Positions 1 to 8,449 of a stretch of DNA of 64,000 bases are shown here, piece by piece. The notes below the pieces were generated by a model. It searched no databases, was not told where the DNA came from, and was given only the letters and a program-made list of their open reading frames with translations. The position numbers and the translations under genes were made by a program. The stretch spans positions 558,001 to 622,000 of the forward strand of contig NZ_JALKBE010000002.1 in the NCBI RefSeq assembly GCF_023015885.1, given 5' to 3'. Each line of letters starts with the position of its first letter. The first letter of the stretch is position 1. Origin of the DNA: Aliiroseovarius sp. S1123 (GTDB lineage Bacteria; Pseudomonadota; Alphaproteobacteria; Rhodobacterales; Rhodobacteraceae).

Positions 1-208
1 CTTCGTCTTTGTCACCAAAACTTACAGCAACTCCGAATTTTTCGGTATTCGGATCGTAGGCAAACTCGATGGTGTTGAACTGTACTTCACCACTCGTTCC
101 GTTGTTTTTCGCTGCCGAAAGCGCAGGCCAAATGTCATTCCAAGCGAGCTTCTCACTTTTAAGGAAGCCAGCAATTTGTTGAGGGAAATGAACGTAGCTG
201 TAAGTCAA
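1..208 (-). CDS. Unrecognised open frame, cut by the left window edge
   Basis: On the minus strand a frame stays open from just behind the soxB stop to the window edge (about 69 codons), with protein-like composition (for example GEVQFNTIEFAYDPN). The only start-like codon is a TTG at 208, overlapping the soxB TGA and preceded by a G-rich stretch that could act as a ribosome site. Base composition is visibly lower in GC than soxB. The soxD gene that normally follows soxB is not here. I do not recognise the product; it could be the beginning of a new gene or an internal part of a gene joined here by a rearrangement. Confidence 0.35.
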   Translation of the reverse strand, partial: MTYSYVHFPQQIAGFLKSEKLAWNDIWPALSAAKNNGTSGEVQFNTIEFAYDPNTEKFGVAVSFGDKDE

Positions 209-1452
209 TGTGCCACCCCCGCAGCCACGCTTTCATCAATGAAGCGTCCTTCGGTGAAGCGGTCCAGCCCGAACTCGCCTGCCAGCGATCCGGGTTCGCC
301 CTTTGCGACGGTCTCGGCCATGGCCCAGCCAGATCCGGGGATCGATTTAAAGCCGCCGGTGCCCCAGCCGCAGTTGATGAAGCAGTTGCCCAAAGGCGTC
401 TTGCCGATGATCGGCGAGCGGTCGCCGGTCACATCCACGATGCCGCCCCACTGGCGCAGCATTTTCAGGCGCGAGATGATCGGGAAGGTCTCGACCAGTG
501 CGCGCACGGTTTCTTCCACGTGGTGGAACGAGCCGCGCTGGGTGTAGTTGTTAAACCCGTCGGTGCCGCCGCCAATGACCAACTCGCCCTTGTCGGACTG
601 GGACATATAGCCGTGCACGGTGTTGGCCATGACCACCACGTCGATACAGGGTTTGATCGGCTCGGATACCAGAGCTTGCAGCGCGACACTTTCCATCGGC
701 AGACGGAAGCCTGCCATATCGGCCAAGTGACCCGCATTGCCCGCGACAACCATCGCCAGCTTATCGCAATCGATCTGACCATGCGTGGTGTCGACACCGG
801 TAACGACGCCGTTTGCCTGACGCACGCCGGTGACTTCGCATTTCTGGATGATATCCATGCCCATGTCGGAACAGGCACGGGCATAGCCCCATGCGACCGC
901 ATCGTGACGCGCGGTCCCTGCACGTTCCTGCCACAGCGCGCCCAGAACGGGATAGCGCGGGCCGTTGATGTTCATGATCGGCACCAGTTCTTTCACGCGC
1001 TGGGGCGAAATGAACTCGGTCTTCACGCCTTGCAGCGCGTTGGCATGCGCCGTGCGCTCGTATCCGCGCACCTCGTGCTCGGTCTGGGCCAGCATCATGA
1101 CGCCGCGGGGCGAGAACATGACGTTATAGTTCAGATCCTGCGACATCGTCTCGTAAAGCGAACGTGCCTTTTCATAGATCGCCGCCGAGGGATCTTGCAG
1201 ATAGTTCGAGCGGATGATGGTGGTGTTCCGGCCGGTGTTACCGCCGCCCAGCCAACCTTTTTCGATGATCGCCACATTGGTGATCCCGAAATTCTTGCCC
1301 AGATAAAATGCCGTGGCCAACCCGTGGCCCCCAGCCCCTACGATCACCACATCGTATTTCTTCTTGGGTTTGGGCGATTTCCACGCCCGCTCCCATCCGG
1401 TGTGATAGCGCGCGGCCTCCCGCGCGATGGCAAATGCTGAATAACGTCGCAT
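205..1452 (-). CDS. soxB: Sarcosine oxidase beta subunit
   Basis: This 415-residue protein is the FAD-binding catalytic subunit of heterotetrameric sarcosine oxidase, which demethylates sarcosine to glycine and passes the one-carbon unit to tetrahydrofolate. The N-terminus MRRYSAFAIAREAARYHTGW is typical of the family, followed by the dinucleotide-binding motif VIVGAGGHGLATA near residue 37 and GGGNTGRNTTIIRSNY, the flavin-attachment region. Length and the C-terminus ending GRFIDESVAAGVAH match complete family members. A GGGGA ribosome site precedes the ATG. The expected soxD, soxA and soxG genes would lie downstream, but a different, lower-GC sequence begins directly at the stop codon. Confidence 0.93.
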   Translation of the reverse strand: MRRYSAFAIAREAARYHTGWERAWKSPKPKKKYDVVIVGAGGHGLATAFYLGKNFGITNVAIIEKGWLGGGNTGRNTTIIRSNYLQDPSAAIYEKARSLYETMSQDLNYNVMFSPRGVMMLAQTEHEVRGYERTAHANALQGVKTEFISPQRVKELVPIMNINGPRYPVLGALWQERAGTARHDAVAWGYARACSDMGMDIIQKCEVTGVRQANGVVTGVDTTHGQIDCDKLAMVVAGNAGHLADMAGFRLPMESVALQALVSEPIKPCIDVVVMANTVHGYMSQSDKGELVIGGGTDGFNNYTQRGSFHHVEETVRALVETFPIISRLKMLRQWGGIVDVTGDRSPIIGKTPLGNCFINCGWGTGGFKSIPGSGWAMAETVAKGEPGSLAGEFGLDRFTEGRFIDESVAAGVAH

Positions 1453-1674
1453 GCGATTCCCCTGTTGGGCCTTCGTTTCTTGTCGGTTTTACGTCGAAGC
1501 GACATAACACCATTCAAGATCAGCGTCATTTGATCGGAAAAAGACGACATAATCCACAAATCACGTCACTTTTCCGGCATGCCGATTGTCGCAGCCCCTG
1601 ATCTGGGGTTTTGCGAACGCCCGTGGCGCATTACATGGGGTGAGCAACTGATTGCAAAACCGCGCGGAGGATAC

Positions 1675-2931
1675 ATGGATAACTTGGCATTCTGGGCCAT
1701 CATTGGCGCAGCCACTTTGGCGACCATCCTTGTCCTGGCGCGGCGGATGCTGGCGGTGTCCCCCGAGGAAGCAACCGAAAAGAGCGAGAAGATGACATCG
1801 GACATGAAGGTCTATCGCGACCAACTGTCTGAACTTGATCGCGATGTTTCCCGCGGCACCGTGTCAAAAGAAGATGCAGCTCGCGCGCGTGTTGAAATCT
1901 CGCGCCGCCTGCTGGACGCGGACAAAGCCGCGAAAGCCCGTAAGGCTGCTCAGGACACGCCCCAAGGTCTGACCCGCGTCACCATGGGCCTTATCGCCAT
2001 TATCTTAGCCGCTGGCAGCTTTGGCCTTTACTGGAAAATCGGTGTGCCTGGCGCCCCGGATTACGGACGCTCAAAGCGTATCGCGATCAGTGAGGAAGTG
2101 CGCCAAAACCGCCCCTCGCAAGAGCAGGCAGAGGCGCAAATGCCGGTCTGGGGCGGACCTCCGATCGATGCGCCTGCAGATTATCTTGAGCTGGTCGACG
2201 GGCTGCGCAAAGCCGTCGCCGGACGCCCTGATGACCCGCGCGGGCTGGACCTTCTGTCCACCCACGAAGCGGCGCTTGGCAACATGGTCGCGGCCCGCGA
2301 AGCGATGAGCCAACTGCTTGAGATCAAAGGTGATACTGCAACGCCTGATGACTACGCACGTCAGGCGGAGCTGATGATCAATGCCGCCGGAGGCTTCGTC
2401 TCTCCGGACGCTGAAGCCATGCTGCGTGCAGCACTTGAACGCGATCCGGCCCACGCCTTCGCCCGCTTCTATACCGGGTTGATGTTCGCTCAGAACGGCC
2501 GCCCAGATTTGGCGTTCCGTATGTGGCGCCGTCTGCTGGAAGAAGGTCCAACAGATGCAGAGTGGTGGCCCGCCATCCGTGATCAGATCGGCGATCTCGC
2601 CGCCCTTGCTGGCGAAGACTACATCCCGCCCGCCGCCCCTGAAACCGACCTCAGCGGCCCCAGTTCCGATGACATCGCGGCGGCAGAAGACATGTCCGAA
2701 GAAGACCGGGCCGAGATGATCCAAGGCATGATCACACGCCTCTCCGACCGGCTGGCAGCCTATGGCGGCACGCCTGCGGAATGGGCCCGCTTGATCATGG
2801 CGCTCAGCGTCGTGGGCGAGACGGAACAAGCCACGGAAATATACACCGAGGCACAATCGGTCTTCGCCACCCAACCCGAAGCTCTGACCATCGTGGACCG
2901 TGCTGCCCAACAGGCAGGGATTGCCAAATGA
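1675..2931 (+). CDS. ccmI: c-type cytochrome biogenesis protein CcmI
   Basis: CcmI is a membrane chaperone of the System I cytochrome c maturation pathway that holds apocytochrome c for haem ligation by CcmF/H. The 418-residue protein has a first membrane helix at about residues 5-23, a cytoplasmic loop rich in charged helices, a second membrane helix at about 102-120, and a long periplasmic part with TPR-like helical repeats. The chosen ATG has a GGAGG site eight bases upstream; longer in-frame extensions lack one. The stop overlaps the ruvX start (ATGA), so the two are translationally coupled. Other ccm genes are not in this window. Confidence 0.85.
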   Translation: MDNLAFWAIIGAATLATILVLARRMLAVSPEEATEKSEKMTSDMKVYRDQLSELDRDVSRGTVSKEDAARARVEISRRLLDADKAAKARKAAQDTPQGLTRVTMGLIAIILAAGSFGLYWKIGVPGAPDYGRSKRIAISEEVRQNRPSQEQAEAQMPVWGGPPIDAPADYLELVDGLRKAVAGRPDDPRGLDLLSTHEAALGNMVAAREAMSQLLEIKGDTATPDDYARQAELMINAAGGFVSPDAEAMLRAALERDPAHAFARFYTGLMFAQNGRPDLAFRMWRRLLEEGPTDAEWWPAIRDQIGDLAALAGEDYIPPAAPETDLSGPSSDDIAAAEDMSEEDRAEMIQGMITRLSDRLAAYGGTPAEWARLIMALSVVGETEQATEIYTEAQSVFATQPEALTIVDRAAQQAGIAK

Positions 2932-3392
2932 TCTGTGAAACCATTGAAGAGTTCGCAGCAGCCCTGCCCCCGATGACGGCCCTTGCCGGGCTGGATCTGG
3001 GGACCAAGACCATCGGCGTCGCGGTCTCGGACAGTTTCCGGCAGGTGGCCACACCGCTGGAAACCATCAAGCGCAAGAAGTTCACGCTGGACGCCGAACG
3101 CCTGCTTGAGATCGCCAAGGATCGGCAATTGGGGGGGCTGGTGCTTGGCCTGCCCCGCAATATGGACGGGTCCGAAGGCCCGCGCTGCCAATCCACCCGC
3201 GCCTTCGCCCGCAACCTAGAGAAACTGACCGACCTCCCGATTAGCTTTTGGGACGAACGCTTGTCCACCGTGGCCGCCGAACGCGCGTTGCTCGAGGCGG
3301 ATACGTCTCGAAAGCGTCGCGCCGAGGTCATCGACCACGTCGCTGCCGGGTATATCCTGCAAGGTGTGTTGGATAGATTGAGGCATCTGTGA
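2928..3392 (+). CDS. ruvX: Holliday junction resolvase-like YqgF/RuvX
   Basis: The 154-residue product is a RNase H-fold nuclease of the YqgF family, implicated in 16S rRNA 5' processing and proposed as a Holliday junction resolvase. Visible signatures are [17 protein letters not shown] (first catalytic Asp) around residue 18, [17 protein letters not shown] in the middle, and [15 protein letters not shown] followed by ...[16 protein letters not shown] with the last acidic residue. The start overlaps the ccmI stop, and the stop overlaps the start of the DUF1289 gene, giving a tightly packed three-gene run. Confidence 0.9.
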   Translation: MICETIEEFAAALPPMTALAGLDLGTKTIGVAVSDSFRQVATPLETIKRKKFTLDAERLLEIAKDRQLGGLVLGLPRNMDGSEGPRCQSTRAFARNLEKLTDLPISFWDERLSTVAAERALLEADTSRKRRAEVIDHVAAGYILQGVLDRLRHL

Positions 3393-3625
3393 TGACGGAC
3401 GACGTCTGGAAACGAAACGAGATCGCAAGCCCCTGTGTGAAGATCTGCGTGGTCCATCCCGAGGCCCGGATCTGCACGGGTTGCTACCGCTCGATCGAGG
3501 AGATCGGCGGCTGGTCTGGAATGTCTGACGCTGAGCGTGCCCGTATCATGGAAGACCTGCCTGCGCGCAAATCCAGTCTGTCCAAACGGCGCGGTGGACG
3601 GCGTGCACGACTGAACCAAGGCTGA
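3392..3625 (+). CDS. DUF1289 family small protein
   Basis: The 77-residue protein carries the DUF1289 pattern: SPCVKIC, then ARICTGCYRSIEEIGGW, giving a CxxxC...CxxC arrangement likely to bind a metal or an Fe-S cluster, then SDAERARIM and a basic tail. The function of the family is not established. The start ATG shares bases with the ruvX stop (TGATG), so it is coupled to ruvX; a GTG three bases upstream is an alternative start. Confidence 0.8.
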   Translation: MTDDVWKRNEIASPCVKICVVHPEARICTGCYRSIEEIGGWSGMSDAERARIMEDLPARKSSLSKRRGGRRARLNQG

Positions 3626-3704
3626 TCACTACCCTTCACCGCAACGTGACAGCGCGTCAGGGCGCGGCGCGATAGACTATCCTGACATGTTTCAGGAGCA
3701 TCTT

Positions 3705-4076
3705 ATGCGTAAACTCACCTTTGCCGTCATTCTCTGCAGCTTGCCAGCCATTGCTGGTGCGAGAGACTGGAACACACGCACCGGTGATCAACCCCTTACG
3801 GCGTCAGAACTGCACGATCAACTGGTCGGGAATACCCTTATCTTCTTTGACAATGGGCGGTCCGTCTACGCGGCGAGTGGAGAGTACTCTTACACCTACG
3901 GCGAAGGCGGCACGTGGCTAGGGCATTACGAGCTGAAAGAGGACGGGGTTGCCTGCACCACTTTCGTAACGGGAAGCAACCGCTGTGATCTGATCGTCCA
4001 GAACGGCACGCGCCTGACGTTGATCACAGAGGATGGGCTGCGTTTCCCCATACGAGATATCATTCCAATCAAGTAA
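3705..4076 (+). CDS. Small secreted protein, function unknown
   Basis: The 123-residue product begins with a clear signal peptide (MRKLTFAVILCSLPAIAGA, cleavage probably after AGA), so it should be periplasmic. The mature part contains TASELHDQLVGNTLIFFDNG and two cysteines about ten residues apart near the middle (ACTTFVTGSNRC) that could form a disulfide. The pattern resembles small Rhodobacterales periplasmic proteins of unknown role, but I do not recognise a named family. An AGGAG ribosome site precedes the chosen ATG by about ten bases. Confidence 0.65.
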   Translation: MRKLTFAVILCSLPAIAGARDWNTRTGDQPLTASELHDQLVGNTLIFFDNGRSVYAASGEYSYTYGEGGTWLGHYELKEDGVACTTFVTGSNRCDLIVQNGTRLTLITEDGLRFPIRDIIPIK

Positions 4077-4129
4077 GCGCGCTCGGCCATGCCTCGCGCC
4101 CAGCAAGGCGATGGCCGGCTGCGCCGGTT

Positions 4130-4199
4130 GGGGGCGCTGCCCCGCATGACTTTCCTGCGGAAACTCATGCCCCCCGGGATATTTTTGAGCAAGAAAATG
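4130..4199 (+). repeat. 3'-end interspersed element, copy 1
   Basis: Behind the small secreted-protein gene lies a GGGGC-GCT-GCCCC hairpin (4131-4143) and then the core CCCGGGATATTTTTGAGCAA ending AGAAAATG (4170-4199). The same two-part arrangement occurs five more times in the window, always in the sense direction of the gene just ended. This and copy 2 occupy most of the 356-base gap 4077-4432 between two convergent genes. Confidence 0.75.
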
Positions 4200-4227
4200 A
4201 AAAAAGGGGGGCCCCAACCGCCCCCCT
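4200..4227 (-). terminator. Rho-independent terminator on the ispG strand
   Basis: On the minus strand a GGGGGG/CCCCCC stem (4221-4226 with 4206-4211) with a nine-base loop is followed by at least six T. It lies about 205 bases beyond the ispG stop and would end ispG transcription through the convergent gap. Confidence 0.6.
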
Positions 4228-4320
4228 CTGAAAATGAATTTCTCATTTCCTTGCACGGCCATCGGCGTCCCCGCCTGTTCCGCGCCCCCACTCTTGCAAG
4301 ACAAGGTTAACAAACACTTA

Positions 4321-4434
4321 TTTTCTTGCACCAAATATCCTGGGGGTTCGAGGGCTTCCCGGAAACTGTCTGGGAGACAGTTTCGCCTGAGAACGGGCGG
4401 AGCCCTGGGCTGGCTCGAGGGGGCAACGCCCCCT
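4321..4434 (-). repeat. 3'-end interspersed element, copy 2
   Basis: Read on the minus strand, a GGGGGC-GTT-GCCCCC hairpin (4418-4434) overlaps the ispG stop codon. After roughly 70 bases with further inverted repeats (for example AAACTGTCTCCCAGACAGTTT around 4364-4384), the core CCCCCAGGATATTTGGTGCA continuing AGAAAA follows (4321-4346). It is in sense orientation behind ispG, mirroring copy 1 across the convergent gap. Confidence 0.72.
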
Positions 4435-5548
4435 ATTCTGCCGCTTCTGCCTCGATTTCAGAGGCGCGTTTTTCAACCAACTCCACGATGTGATCGACCA
4501 TCTTGTCGTTGTCGAGCTTATGATCCTGTTTCCCAGCGACATAGACCATACCCGATCCAGCCCCGCCGCCGGTAAAGCCCACATCGGTCATCAGCGCCTC
4601 GCCGGGGCCGTTTACAACACAGCCGATGATCGACAGGCTCATTGGTGTGTGGATATGGGCAAGCCGTTCTTCCAGCGTGGCGACCGTATTGATCACGTCA
4701 AAGCCCTGACGCGCGCAGGAGGGGCAAGAGATGATGTTCACGCCGCGATGGCGCAGGCCGAGGGATTTCAGGATCTCAAAGCCGACTTTAACTTCTTCCA
4801 CGGGATCGGCCGACAGACTGACCCGGATCGTGTCGCCAATGCCGGCCCACAGCAGGTTCCCCAGACCAATGGCGGATTTGATCGTGCCAGAGACGAATCC
4901 GCCCGCTTCGGTGATCCCCAGATGGATGGGGGCGTCCGTAGCCTCGGCAATACCGTGATAGGCCGCGGCAGACAGGAACACGTCAGACGCCTTAACGCTG
5001 ATCTTGTATTCGTGGAAATCGTTGTCTTCCAGAATGCGGATATGCTCGAGCCCCGACTCCACCATCGCTTCCGGGCAAGGTTCGCCATATTTTTCAAGCA
5101 GATGCTTCTCAAGCGAGCCCGCGTTCACGCCGATCCGGATCGAGCAGCCGTGGTCCTTGGCCGCTTTGATCACCTCGCGTACGCGGCCAGCATCGCCGAT
5201 GTTGCCCGGGTTGATCCGCAGGCAGGCGGCGCCTGCTTCAGCGGCTTCGATGGCGCGTTTATAGTGGAAGTGGATGTCGGCCACGATGGGGACCGGGCTT
5301 TCGGCCACGATCTCTTTCAACGCGGTGGTGGACCCCACATCCGGGCAGGATATCCGTACGATGTCAGCGCCTGCTTCTGCCGCCGCCAGCACCTGGCCCA
5401 GCGTGGCCTTCACGTCTGAACTGTCCGTATTGGTCATGGTCTGCACCGCGATCGGCGCGCCGCCACCAACAGGCACATTGCCCACCATGATCTGCCGGGA
5501 TTTCCGGCGTTCGATATCACGCCACGGACGAATGGGATTGTGAGACAT
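4433..5548 (-). CDS. ispG: 4-hydroxy-3-methylbut-2-enyl diphosphate synthase
   Basis: IspG (GcpE) is the [4Fe-4S] enzyme that converts methylerythritol cyclodiphosphate to HMBPP in the MEP isoprenoid pathway, using flavodoxin or ferredoxin electrons. The 371-residue protein starts [20 protein letters not shown] and has [17 protein letters not shown] near residue 25. Cluster cysteines sit in [10 protein letters not shown] and [11 protein letters not shown]. The length is that of bacterial IspG. It lies just downstream of a RodZ-like gene on the same strand, an adjacency also known from gammaproteobacteria (rodZ-ispG). Confidence 0.95.
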   Translation of the reverse strand: MSHNPIRPWRDIERRKSRQIMVGNVPVGGGAPIAVQTMTNTDSSDVKATLGQVLAAAEAGADIVRISCPDVGSTTALKEIVAESPVPIVADIHFHYKRAIEAAEAGAACLRINPGNIGDAGRVREVIKAAKDHGCSIRIGVNAGSLEKHLLEKYGEPCPEAMVESGLEHIRILEDNDFHEYKISVKASDVFLSAAAYHGIAEATDAPIHLGITEAGGFVSGTIKSAIGLGNLLWAGIGDTIRVSLSADPVEEVKVGFEILKSLGLRHRGVNIISCPSCARQGFDVINTVATLEERLAHIHTPMSLSIIGCVVNGPGEALMTDVGFTGGGAGSGMVYVAGKQDHKLDNDKMVDHIVELVEKRASEIEAEAAE

Positions 5549-5643
5549 GTGTAGAATTCCAGCTGGCTTCTCTTGCTCAGACAGATAACCCGCGTTCGCA
5601 CCTGCGACAAGGTACGCACGGGAACTGATTGCTCACGATGTGA

Positions 5644-6849
5644 TTATTCGGCGGCTTGCAACTCGGCCACGACGGTTGCCAGATCGGCGTCGCCCTCAAG
5701 ATCGGCCAGCGCGAAGGTCTCACGCACAGCATCCTGAGACAGGGCGATGTTTTTAACGACCGTTGCCCCATCGCCTGCGGGACCATAAGCGGCGCCGTTC
5801 ACGGCGAAATAGATCGAACCCGCATTCCCGGACCGCATGATCGGGGCCTGCTCGGTCTTCGGCAGGACATAGGTTTCGCCCGCATCGAGGATCTTTTCGA
5901 AAATCACGCTGCCATCAGCGGATTGAATGCGAACCCAGGACGGACGGACGGCAAACACAGCCACGTCTGCGGCATCTGCCCCCAACACCTGAACTTTGCC
6001 TGCGGCCGGCGCTGCGCTGGCAAGGCGCGTGTCGCTTTCCGGGAAGCTTTCTTCGATGACAGGAAGCTTAGGCGTTTGAAGCCCTGCTAGAACGCCAACT
6101 GAATTCGGATTCAGCGTCGAGATCGGTGCGTCGCGATGGGTCAGAACCGGTACGTCCAGCGCCTGAGGGCGATAGAGGCGGTCCAAAGCCTCGACTGTCG
6201 GCGGCGCGGTCAGGCCAGCGGCTGCGACTTGTGTGTTTTCACCTTCAGCAAGAGGTGCATTTTCCAGCTCGGGCAGTTCAGACAACACACCCGGCGTCTG
6301 TTCGATGGGTGCGAAATCAACCCGCTGAACTTCTTTCAGCATGGCCCAGCCGCCATAGCCAAGCCCGCCAATCAGCAAAAGCAGCATCGAAATCGATCCG
6401 ATTGCGCCCGGCTCGATCCCGGCAAAAATGCTTTCCTTCTGGGGAACCCAGGTAGCATTCGGATTGGACAGGGGGTCTCCGCGATGTTCCGAGGCACGTC
6501 GCGTCTTTTTCTCGCTGACCAGCCCATTGGACAGGCCGCGATCAACTTCGAACCCGGCTTCCGCGCAGAAGGTCGAAAAAGCCCATTCGGGATCAAGACC
6601 CAAGTAGCGCGCGTAGGACCGAACATAGCCAGCAATAAACCCTTGCGCCGCAAAGGCCGAGGGGTCTGCGTTTTCGATGGCTGCGATGTAAGAGGCTTTG
6701 ATCTTTAGCTCGCGCTGAACATCCAAAAGAGACTTGCCAAGCGTTGCACGTTCTCCGCGCATCACATCGCCCAACAGGACATCGTAGGAATCGAACCCCG
6801 TAGGTTGTTCTTCATCCTCGACCTGAGACGTGCTCCAACGCCCGATCAT
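5644..6849 (-). CDS. RodZ-like HTH membrane protein with DUF4115 domain
   Basis: The 401-residue protein has a cytoplasmic Xre-type HTH (HTH_25; GKSLLDVQRELKIKASYIAA and following), one membrane helix (GSISMLLLLIGGLGYGGWAM), a low-complexity periplasmic linker and a C-terminal beta-rich DUF4115 domain (PSWVRIQSADGSVIFEKILD). This is the architecture of RodZ, which links MreB to cell-wall elongation. Position upstream of ispG supports this. The chosen ATG (MIGRWSTS) has AGGAG eight bases upstream; an in-frame start 25 codons earlier lacks a good site. Confidence 0.75.
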   Translation of the reverse strand: MIGRWSTSQVEDEEQPTGFDSYDVLLGDVMRGERATLGKSLLDVQRELKIKASYIAAIENADPSAFAAQGFIAGYVRSYARYLGLDPEWAFSTFCAEAGFEVDRGLSNGLVSEKKTRRASEHRGDPLSNPNATWVPQKESIFAGIEPGAIGSISMLLLLIGGLGYGGWAMLKEVQRVDFAPIEQTPGVLSELPELENAPLAEGENTQVAAAGLTAPPTVEALDRLYRPQALDVPVLTHRDAPISTLNPNSVGVLAGLQTPKLPVIEESFPESDTRLASAAPAAGKVQVLGADAADVAVFAVRPSWVRIQSADGSVIFEKILDAGETYVLPKTEQAPIMRSGNAGSIYFAVNGAAYGPAGDGATVVKNIALSQDAVRETFALADLEGDADLATVVAELQAAE

Positions 6850-6956
6850 GCCAACTGCTCCTGATGCCTCTTGTCCCGAGGAAACGATTCGTGGTCCTTC
6901 GTTTCCCTGTGGGGAAAGTAACACATCACGGAAATTTGTGTATATTAACTTTCAGC

Positions 6957-8180
6957 TTAGGCCGACAGTTCGGCACGATTTAGCTCACAGTGCGACCACA
7001 GGCTATCCAGGGCGCGCACCAGCTTGTCCATTTCGTCCGGACCGTGCACTGGCGAGGGCGTAAACCGCAGCCGTTCTGTGCCGCGCGGAACCGTTGGGAA
7101 GTTGATCGGCTGGACGTAAATACCGAAGTTTTCCAACAACATATCGGACAGCTGCTTGGTGTGAACCGGGTCGCCAACGATCACGGGAACGATGTGCGAG
7201 CCGTGATCGATGATCGGCAGGCCCATCCCTTTCAGGCGGGTCTTCAGGATCTTGGCTTGGGTTTGATGCTGGTCACGCAGCGACTGGTCGGTCTTCAGAT
7301 GCTTAACCGATGCTGCAGCCGCAGCCGCCACCGAGGGCGGCAGAGAGGTCGTGAAGATGAAGCCGGGCGCATAGGAACGCACCGCGTCACACATCTTGGC
7401 CGAGGCAGCAATATAGCCGCCCATCACACCATAGGCTTTCGCCAACGTGCCGTTGATGATGTCGATCCGATGGGCCAGATTGTCACGCTCGGTAACCCCT
7501 GCCCCGCGCGGGCCGTACATGCCAACAGCGTGGACTTCGTCGATATAGGTCAGCGCGCCGAACTCGTCTGCCAGATCGCAGATCTCTTCAATCGGGCCGA
7601 AATCGCCGTCCATCGAATAGACGCTTTCAAAGGCGATCAGTTTCGGGGCGGCGGGATCATCGGCTTCCAGAAGCTCGCGCAGATGGGCCACGTCGTTGTG
7701 GCGAAAGATGCGCTTGGCACCCCCATTGCGGCGCACGCCTTCGATCATCGAGGCGTGGTTCAGCGCGTCCGAATAGATGATCAGACCGGGAAACAGCTTC
7801 GGCAGCGTCGACAGGGTCGCGTCATTGGCGATGTAAGCCGAGGTAAAGACCAGCGCGGCTTCCTTGCGGTGCAGGTCTGCCAGCTCGGCCTCAAGCCGTT
7901 TGTGGTAAACCGTGGTGCCCGAAATGTTGCGTGTGCCGCCCGACCCGGCGCCGGTGGCGTCGATCGCTTCGTGCATGGCTTCAAGAACAACTGGATGCTG
8001 GCCCATGCCCAGATAGTCGTTGCCGCACCATACGGTGACCGGCATTTCGCTGCCATCAGGCTTGGTCCAAGTCGCATGAGGGAACTGCCCTTTGCGGCGT
8101 TCAATCTCGATGAAGGTGCGGTAGCGCCCTTCCTCATGCAGGCGCGACAGCGCCTCGTCCAGCTTGTTTTCGTAGTCCAA
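6957..8180 (-). CDS. hemA: 5-aminolevulinate synthase
   Basis: ALAS condenses glycine and succinyl-CoA to 5-aminolevulinate, the first committed step of haem synthesis by the C4 route used in alphaproteobacteria. I place the start at a TTG at 8180: it has GGGAGG six bases upstream, yields 407 residues beginning (M)[13 protein letters not shown], and matches the usual ALAS length and N-terminus. An upstream in-frame ATG at 8249 would add 23 untypical residues. Family marks are [48 protein letters not shown], and the PLP lysine in [13 protein letters not shown]. Confidence 0.95.
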   Translation of the reverse strand: MDYENKLDEALSRLHEEGRYRTFIEIERRKGQFPHATWTKPDGSEMPVTVWCGNDYLGMGQHPVVLEAMHEAIDATGAGSGGTRNISGTTVYHKRLEAELADLHRKEAALVFTSAYIANDATLSTLPKLFPGLIIYSDALNHASMIEGVRRNGGAKRIFRHNDVAHLRELLEADDPAAPKLIAFESVYSMDGDFGPIEEICDLADEFGALTYIDEVHAVGMYGPRGAGVTERDNLAHRIDIINGTLAKAYGVMGGYIAASAKMCDAVRSYAPGFIFTTSLPPSVAAAAAASVKHLKTDQSLRDQHQTQAKILKTRLKGMGLPIIDHGSHIVPVIVGDPVHTKQLSDMLLENFGIYVQPINFPTVPRGTERLRFTPSPVHGPDEMDKLVRALDSLWSHCELNRAELSA

Positions 8181-8312
8181 TTTACCCTCCCGGGCCGTTT
8201 CATCCAGTTCCCTGCGCAGCTTATACAGGGATTTCCCCGCAAAACACATTCAAAAAAACGTATGTCGCGCCTGTTCGCTTGCCCATTTTCCGGGACTGAC
8301 CGCGGTTTTACA

Positions 8313-8326
8313 TTGATCCACCTCAA
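8313..8326. promoter_or_regulatory. FNR/FnrL-like binding site upstream of hemA
   Basis: TTGATCCACCTCAA (TTGAGGTGGATCAA on the hemA strand) matches the FNR consensus TTGAT-N4-ATCAA at nine of ten positions. It lies about 130 bases upstream of the hemA start in the gap shared with a divergent peptidase gene. In Rhodobacter species hemA is known to be controlled by FnrL, so oxygen-dependent control of haem synthesis is a reasonable inference. Confidence 0.6.
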
Positions 8327-8449
8327 ACGGAAGCATTTTCATCACGAGCGCGACAACTCGTCCATGGGACCTTTGGACAGGATCGGATCTGGACAGTGGC
8401 AATGGCAGTGATAGGCTCGGCGCAAACTTCCCGTTACCGGAGACACGAT

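Noticed and set aside
4199-4227. The G6/C6 hairpin as part of the interspersed element
   Set aside because: It occurs only at this copy and is better explained as a terminator for ispG on the minus strand.
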